Below are positions 7,872 to 11,465 of a stretch of DNA of 11,465 nucleotides, one piece after another; the first letter of the stretch is position 1, and every line of letters begins with the position of its first letter. The translations under genes were made by a program, and so were the position numbers. Source of the stretch: JABDPF01 sp036351575 (GTDB lineage Bacteria > Pseudomonadota > Gammaproteobacteria > Xanthomonadales > SZUA-36); contig JAZBPJ010000009.1 in assembly GCA_036351575.1 (NCBI GenBank), positions 1 through 11,465 of the forward strand, given 5' to 3'. Below the pieces are notes generated by a model. That model was not told the origin of the DNA. It searched no databases and saw only the letters and a program-made list of their open reading frames with translations.

Positions 7872-8828
7872 TCAGGGCCGCAAGGGGGCAGGCCCGTCGA
7901 GACGTTCCAGAACGCCGAGCGGGCCTTCGATACGCTCCGGCAGTTCTGTCGTGCCGACGGGGCTCTCGAAGCCGGGAGCCATCCTGGTTTCAATCCGGGT
8001 GCGGGTCTCTTCGACCGATAACAGCATGAAACTGTGCGGCTGACGAGATGATCCCGCGCTGAACGAGCGCGCTCCGCCGCCCAGGGCGCCGACCGACAGG
8101 TGGACCATGCCCGCTGCGTCGACACCGGCCCAGGAAACGTGGTGATGTCCGCTCGCGTAGACATCGACACCGTGGCGGTGGAGCAGGGCCAGGAATTCCG
8201 GGTCGTTCAGCGTCTGGCTCTCGCGGCCTTTTGCGAATGGCCACAGGGGCAGGTGCGAAAATGCGACCGTGGCCCGGGCTTTGCCGGAGTGCCGGGCCAG
8301 GGCCTCGCCGACGAAGGCTTTCTCCGTTTCTTGCACGGCCCCCGGCCAGGTGCCATCGAAGCCGATCAGCAGCACGTCTCCCAGCATCGCGGCGTATCGC
8401 GTCGGCCAGTCGCTGCCGGGCAGGAAAGTCAGACCGGGTCGGCGGGTGGTCCATTGCCGGGCGAACTGCTCCTGTTCCAGTTCAAAACCGGGCAGGGCGG
8501 AGCCGTCGTGATTCCCCGGGGTCACAACGACCGGGATTCCGCTTTGTCGAAGAGGATCGCTCACGGTTGCATGGAAAGCGGACCACATGCCCGCGAGCCG
8601 ATCGCTATCCAGCAGCGGCTGCTTCTGCCCGGCGACCATGTCGCCGGCGATCAGGACGAGGTCCGGCTGCAGTTGGGAAATCACCCCGACGGCGCGCTCG
8701 ACCCGCCGGTTGTAATCCGTGCTGCCGTAGCGGCCGTTCAGGTCGGATACCAGGGCGATGGTTTCCGCGGAAAGCTCCACGGGCGCCAGCAGCACCGCCG
8801 CGAGCAGGATGACGCCCCAATGCTTCAT
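7872..8828 (-). CDS. Exported calcineurin-like metallophosphoesterase
   Basis: A 318-residue protein with signal peptide HWGVILLAAVLLAPVELSA (cut near residue 21), so it acts in the periplasm or outside. The metallophosphoesterase motifs appear in order: D29-L-N31 (usually D-x-H), G62-D63, G105-N-H-D108, H192 in FSHLP, and G227-H-H-H230 for the GHxH motif. These bind a two-metal centre that hydrolyses phosphate mono- or diesters. The first motif has Asn where His is usual; the surrounding SDLNGRYGSTDY looks like a subfamily feature rather than decay. The substrate is unknown. I chose the ATG at 8828 because it overlaps the stop of the upstream kinase-like gene as ATGA (8825-8828) and starts a proper signal peptide; a TTG 18 nt upstream is possible but worse. 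Translational coupling to a predicted kinase suggests an antagonistic or processing role. Confidence 0.9.
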   Translation of the reverse strand: MKHWGVILLAAVLLAPVELSAETIALVSDLNGRYGSTDYNRRVERAVGVISQLQPDLVLIAGDMVAGQKQPLLDSDRLAGMWSAFHATVSDPLRQSGIPVVVTPGNHDGSALPGFELEQEQFARQWTTRRPGLTFLPGSDWPTRYAAMLGDVLLIGFDGTWPGAVQETEKAFVGEALARHSGKARATVAFSHLPLWPFAKGRESQTLNDPEFLALLHRHGVDVYASGHHHVSWAGVDAAGMVHLSVGALGGGARSFSAGSSRQPHSFMLLSVEETRTRIETRMAPGFESPVGTTELPERIEGPLGVLERLDGPAPLRP

Positions 8829-10267
8829 GGTGCGTCGATATCGCAACTCGCTCCAGTCTCTTCAGGCCCGGTTCCTGACAGGATCCGTGCGGGTTCGAGA
8901 TCCAGGGCCAGGGCGCCGCTCCTGCAGTCGGCCTGCAGCAGGGCAAAGGCCGCAGCCGTTCGCTCGGCGATGGTGCCGGCCTCGCGCTCGCTCAGACCCG
9001 CGCTTTGCGTCAGCCACTGGAAGGCTTGCCCGCTGTTCTCAAAGTCGGCTGCCAGTCGTCCGAGCCGCCGGTAAAGGTCGGGGCTGTAGTGGCGCAGGCC
9101 CTCCAGCATGTGAGCCTTGGCGGCGAAGTCCGCGTAGCCCCGCCGGACGCCCGCGTCGTTGTCGTTAATGGCCGACTGGCGCAGGCGCCAGGGCTTGAGC
9201 GCTGCGATCGTGTCGGGGGTTTCGCTGCCGGAGGCCGGCATCGATTGCAGCTCACCGTTTTCGATCCAGTACCAGCGCCAGTTGTAGTCGATATTGCCGA
9301 TCCGGTCCTGCTGCCCGAGGATGTAGTCCAGCAGCGTGATCTCGAGCACGTCCTGCATCCAGAGAACGACCTGCTGCAGCGGCGTATCGGCCGGCAGGTC
9401 TTTTGCCATGCGCGGATTCTTGCGCGCGTCGCGGATGGCCGCCTCCGCCGCCTGTCGAACCGGCTGCGGATCCCGCAGCGCGAGGAACGGGGCGGTCTGC
9501 TGAAAATCGTTGTTCTGGCCGACACCCCAGCCGGACTCGCGCGTTCCGTTGAATTCGGCGCCATAGCGCCTGCCGACGCTGTTGAGAAGAACACCGAAAA
9601 TCTGCCGCCCCTCGTCGGTGAGCAGGGCGTGCGCCGACGCACCGCCGAGCTGGCCGGATTCGACCTGGTCCAGGAACGTCCACCCGGCGTGCAGCATGCG
9701 CAGGCTGCGCTTGCCGGCGGTTATTTCCAGGGCCGGCTTGACCAGCCTGCGGTTGTGTTCCTGGAGGCTCATGCTGCGGTAAACCGCTACCGGAACGCGT
9801 GTATGGGTCTGGAAATAGCGGGAAAAATGGTAATAAACCCAGGATGCCGGCGCGTACGTGGCGCTGGTGTCCCGAGCGTTTACCGACTGCTTGTAGACCG
9901 CGGGTTCGGACAGGGCGTGGTCGCGCGCATGGCCGCCGTTGCCGCAATGTTTCGACTCAAAAGCGCCCGGGTCCGGGCCGTAAGTCGCTTCGTCGAATTC
10001 GTAAAGGATCGTGCCGGGGCTGGTGCTCCACAGTTTCGGGCAGAGCGCCAGTTTGGCGAAGTCGAGGGCGCAGTAATCGCTCTCGGTCGCACGATCCGAG
10101 GCAGAATAGACCCCGCCCGGAAAGTCGGCGATGCGGATGCATTGTTCGACGATTCCGTCCTTTCCCGGGTACTCGGTGACCTTGCCCGAAACCGGCGCTG
10201 CGAGCGAAACGCCGGTCAGCGCTATTCCCAGTGAAGCGATGGCGAAGCGGATGAGTGTCTGGTTCAA
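8825..10267 (-). CDS. Exported protein with FAM20/HipA-like kinase features
   Basis: A 480-residue protein with a signal peptide (residues 1 to about 23, ending SLAA). I do not recognise a named bacterial family, but the motif order recalls secretory FAM20C-type and HipA/CotH-like kinases. VYKQS (124-128) could carry the ATP-binding Lys (K125). A helix followed by RVPVAVYRSM (157-166) resembles the FAM20 stretch leading into its RVPP motif. LDYILGQQDRIGN (313-325) resembles the catalytic loop with D321 and N325. AINDNDAG (366-373) resembles the metal-binding D-N-G segment (D369 or D371). Six cysteines (43, 66, 76, 108, 448, 475) suit an oxidising compartment. This assignment rests on motif reading by eye, not a profile match. 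The start is TTG, supported by AGGAGAG (10274-10280); the next Met is residue 166. It overlaps the downstream phosphoesterase by ATGA. A promoter candidate lies at 10309-10314. Confidence 0.6.
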   Translation of the reverse strand: MNQTLIRFAIASLGIALTGVSLAAPVSGKVTEYPGKDGIVEQCIRIADFPGGVYSASDRATESDYCALDFAKLALCPKLWSTSPGTILYEFDEATYGPDPGAFESKHCGNGGHARDHALSEPAVYKQSVNARDTSATYAPASWVYYHFSRYFQTHTRVPVAVYRSMSLQEHNRRLVKPALEITAGKRSLRMLHAGWTFLDQVESGQLGGASAHALLTDEGRQIFGVLLNSVGRRYGAEFNGTRESGWGVGQNNDFQQTAPFLALRDPQPVRQAAEAAIRDARKNPRMAKDLPADTPLQQVVLWMQDVLEITLLDYILGQQDRIGNIDYNWRWYWIENGELQSMPASGSETPDTIAALKPWRLRQSAINDNDAGVRRGYADFAAKAHMLEGLRHYSPDLYRRLGRLAADFENSGQAFQWLTQSAGLSEREAGTIAERTAAAFALLQADCRSGALALDLEPARILSGTGPEETGASCDIDAP

Positions 10268-10273
10268 GGGCTG

Positions 10274-10280
10274 CTCTCCT
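10274..10280 (-). promoter_or_regulatory. Ribosome binding site deciding a TTG start
   Basis: AGGAGAG on the minus strand, within a longer GAGAGGAGAG purine run, about 6 nt before the TTG at 10267-10265. It supports TTG as the start of the kinase-like gene; the encoded signal peptide begins there. Confidence 0.6.
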
Positions 10281-10308
10281 CTCGTTGGCAGTTGTCGGAA
10301 CAGGAAGC

Positions 10309-10314
10309 AATATA
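10309..10314 (-). promoter_or_regulatory. Putative -10 element for the kinase-like gene
   Basis: TATATT on the minus strand matches five of six consensus bases and is AT-rich in a GC-rich surrounding. No convincing -35 lies 17 nt upstream (TGGAGG is the closest). Transcription would start near 10302, leaving a leader of about 35 nt. The kinase-phosphoesterase pair may thus be expressed independently of the LprI-like gene. Confidence 0.35.
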
Positions 10315-10320
10315 GCCCAG

Positions 10321-10344
10321 CCGGCGAACGGCCTCCAGCGCCGG
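10321..10344 (-). repeat. Short inverted repeat after the LprI-like gene
   Basis: CCGGCG (10321-10326) and CGCCGG (10339-10344) are a perfect 6-bp inverted repeat with a 12-nt loop, just downstream of the stop at 10347. It could form a hairpin in the minus-strand transcript. No T-run follows on that strand, so it is not a standard intrinsic terminator. Confidence 0.4.
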
Positions 10345-10346
10345 AC

Positions 10347-11174
10347 TCAGCGCACGATGCGGAGGTGCCAGGAAGCCGATACGTCCACGCGGATACCGAC
10401 GCGCGACGATTGGTTAAGCGGTGCGTCGAAGGTGGCGAGCCGGCCTTTCAGGAATATCTTCGTCAAGCGACCCGCCGCGGCATCCGTGGCGAGAACCCGC
10501 AGAACATCTTCGCGCAGGATATCGTTGCGGACCTGGACCTCGAATGACTGCCCGGTAGCGTCCTCGGAACGGCCCTTGAGACCAAACCTCCAATGGCCCG
10601 CCCGGCGGTGCTGGCCGCCCCACAGATCGCCCAGTGTGCTGCGGGCATCCGCGTCGGCAAAGATGTTGCCGGTATCCACGTAGCCCCAGAGCAGGATCTC
10701 TTTTCCTTCCCGTTGGTCGATCAGGTCGGTATCGCGCAAAAATCCTGCCCGGCTGATGCGGTTCGCCGCCATGTAATCCTGTTCTGCCGGTCGGCAGTCC
10801 TCAGGTTCCACTGACGGGCCGATGACCTGCAGGCGACTGCAGTAAGCGGCGACAAGGCATTCACGATGTTCTTCCTCGAAAGCGCAAAGCCGGCTGCGCC
10901 GGTACCAGGCGGCCTGCTCCGCGGCCCGTTCCCGGTTTTGAGTGATACCGTAGGGTTCCAGCACCCGGGTCATCCGGTCATTCAGGTCTCTCAGTGCGGG
11001 GTCCTCGCAAACCAGCGCGTCGCTGGCATAGCTCTGCGTTCCGCAATCCGTCGCCAGGAGGTCTGGCGGAGGCGGCGTGGCCGCGGCGGTCGTGACGGCG
11101 AGAGCAGCCATTGGCGCAAGAAAAAGCCAGGCCCTGGCAACAGCTCTGATTTTCGCAGGCATGATCAGCCTCAT
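10347..11174 (-). CDS. Exported protein with LprI-like N-terminal domain
   Basis: A 275-residue protein. Residues 1 to about 32 form a long signal peptide (WLFLAPMAALAVTTAAA) followed by a Pro run. Residues about 43-117 match the LprI/DUF1311 pattern of bacterial lysozyme-inhibitor-like proteins: C44, then VCEDPALRDLNDRM (55-68), QAAWYRRSRLC (87-97), and ECLVAAYCSRL (105-115). Four cysteines fit the family pattern; C112 and C127 are additional. Residues about 158-275 are a second domain of unknown type, beta-rich, with KIFLKGRLATFD (239-250). It is absent from LprI itself (about 200 aa or shorter). Lysozyme inhibition is therefore possible but not shown. The ATG at 11174 is preceded by GAGAGG about 6 nt upstream; Met5 is an alternative. 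It is the first gene of the minus-strand group, 79 bp before the kinase-like gene. Confidence 0.75.
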   Translation of the reverse strand: MRLIMPAKIRAVARAWLFLAPMAALAVTTAAATPPPPDLLATDCGTQSYASDALVCEDPALRDLNDRMTRVLEPYGITQNRERAAEQAAWYRRSRLCAFEEEHRECLVAAYCSRLQVIGPSVEPEDCRPAEQDYMAANRISRAGFLRDTDLIDQREGKEILLWGYVDTGNIFADADARSTLGDLWGGQHRRAGHWRFGLKGRSEDATGQSFEVQVRNDILREDVLRVLATDAAAGRLTKIFLKGRLATFDAPLNQSSRVGIRVDVSASWHLRIVR

Positions 11175-11199
11175 GTCATCCTCTCTTCGTACGGAAAGC

Positions 11200-11232
11200 C
11201 GTGCGATCCGTGGGCCATGGCACTATCGCACG
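11200..11232. repeat. Inverted repeat upstream of the LprI-like gene
   Basis: CGTGCGAT (11200-11207) and ATCGCACG (11225-11232) form a perfect 8-bp inverted repeat with a 17-nt spacer. A second, imperfect repeat, CGTACGG (11188-11194) with CCGTGCG (11199-11205), overlaps it. These lie 14 to 58 bp before the ATG at 11174 and could be an operator or a leader hairpin. The remaining part of the 11175-11388 gap shows no coding sequence that I can support. Confidence 0.4.
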
Positions 11233-11358
11233 ATTACCGCCATCCATGAAATATTCGGCCGGTGATGCTGCAGTAGTGTCAAAGCCGTTGCCTGCCCGAA
11301 TCCCCTGAAGTGCTGGATTTATCGCCCGGAGCCATGTGTCGATAGCGGCAAGTTCAGG

Positions 11359-11364
11359 TAGAAT
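11359..11364 (+). promoter_or_regulatory. Putative -10 element for tRNA-Ile2
   Basis: TAGAAT matches five of six consensus bases and lies 24 bp before the mature tRNA 5' end. No good -35 is seen at 16-18 nt spacing (GTGTCG is the best). A start near 11371 would give a short 5' leader removed by RNase P. Confidence 0.45.
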
Positions 11365-11388
11365 GCTTTTCGCAATTCATTCCGCGAC

Positions 11389-11465
11389 GGGCCCTTAGCT
11401 CAGCTGGTTAGAGCAGTCGACTCATAATCGATTGGTCGAAGGTTCAAGTCCTTCAGGGCCCACCA
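11389..11465 (+). tRNA. tRNA-Ile2 with anticodon CAU (AUA decoding)
   Basis: A complete 77-nt tRNA with encoded CCA. The acceptor stem GGGCCCT pairs with AGGGCCC. The D-arm is GCTC/GAGC. The anticodon stem is GTCGA/TCGAT with a GU pair at its top and loop CTCATAA (anticodon CAT at 11423-11425). The T-arm is GAAGG/CCTTC with loop TTCAAGT. A CAT anticodon could mean Met, but the body (TTAGCTCAG start, GACTCATAATCG anticodon arm, TTGGTCG variable region) closely matches the enterobacterial minor isoleucine tRNA as I remember it. Family knowledge says TilS converts C34 to lysidine, so it reads AUA as Ile. It is neither initiator nor elongator Met. Confidence 0.95.

Noticed and set aside
7875..7895. 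GGGCC...GGCCC inverted repeat after the MscS-family stop as a terminator
   Set aside because: There is no T-run, and the repeat lies within the last codons of the convergent phosphoesterase gene.
8100..9074. A 324-codon plus-strand frame opposite the phosphoesterase
   Set aside because: The minus strand shows the full set of metallophosphoesterase motifs; this frame shows none.
9005..10234. A 409-codon open frame on the plus strand opposite the kinase-like gene
   Set aside because: It has no domain motifs, and the opposite strand has a signal peptide, ribosome site and ATGA coupling that mark it as the real gene.

Overview
The window looks like chromosomal DNA from a GC-rich free-living gammaproteobacterium. 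The codon use is GC-rich, stop codons are mostly TGA, genes are packed tightly with ATGA overlaps, and the closing tRNA closely resembles the enterobacterial tRNA-Ile2(CAU) from memory. A relative of the Xanthomonadales/Chromatiales or Wenzhouxiangella-like lineages fits, but the sequence alone does not fix the genus. I see no insertion sequence, phage gene, CRISPR array or rRNA.

Layout from left to right. (1) A minus-strand pair at 1-720 encodes a small exported four-cysteine protein of unknown function, followed 4 nt later by a gene cut by the window edge that starts with TTG and a signal peptide. (2) At 883-2274 on the plus strand is a polytopic membrane protein of the ATP/ADP antiporter (TLC/NTT, PF03219) family. 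It is divergent from pair 1 across a 162-bp promoter region. (3) A minus-strand pair at 2284-6494 encodes a large exported protein with a phosphohistidine domain followed by a PEP-synthase/glucan-water-dikinase type ATP-binding domain. It overlaps by 4 nt (ATGA) an exported serine hydrolase of the penicillin-binding/class A beta-lactamase fold. (4) A plus-strand MscS-type mechanosensitive channel lies at 6630-7865, divergent from region 3 across 135 bp. (5) A minus-strand group at 7872-11174 encodes an exported protein with an LprI-like N-terminus, an exported protein with features of a FAM20/HipA-like kinase, and, overlapping it by an ATGA, an exported calcineurin-type metallophosphoesterase. 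(6) A tRNA-Ile2(CAU) gene with encoded CCA closes the window at 11389-11465.

The common theme is the cell envelope. Every minus-strand protein begins with a signal peptide, and both plus-strand proteins are membrane-embedded. Phosphate chemistry recurs outside the cytoplasmic membrane: a dikinase-like protein, a kinase-like protein paired with a phosphoesterase, and a neighbour from the only well-known family of ATP/ADP exchangers. A link between these is my inference, because they sit in separate transcription units. It is the most interesting idea in the window: an exported phosphotransfer module whose ATP might be supplied across the inner membrane by the translocase homologue.

No gene-free stretch exceeds 300 bp. 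The longest is 11175-11388 (214 bp), which holds the tRNA promoter and an inverted repeat upstream of the LprI-like gene.
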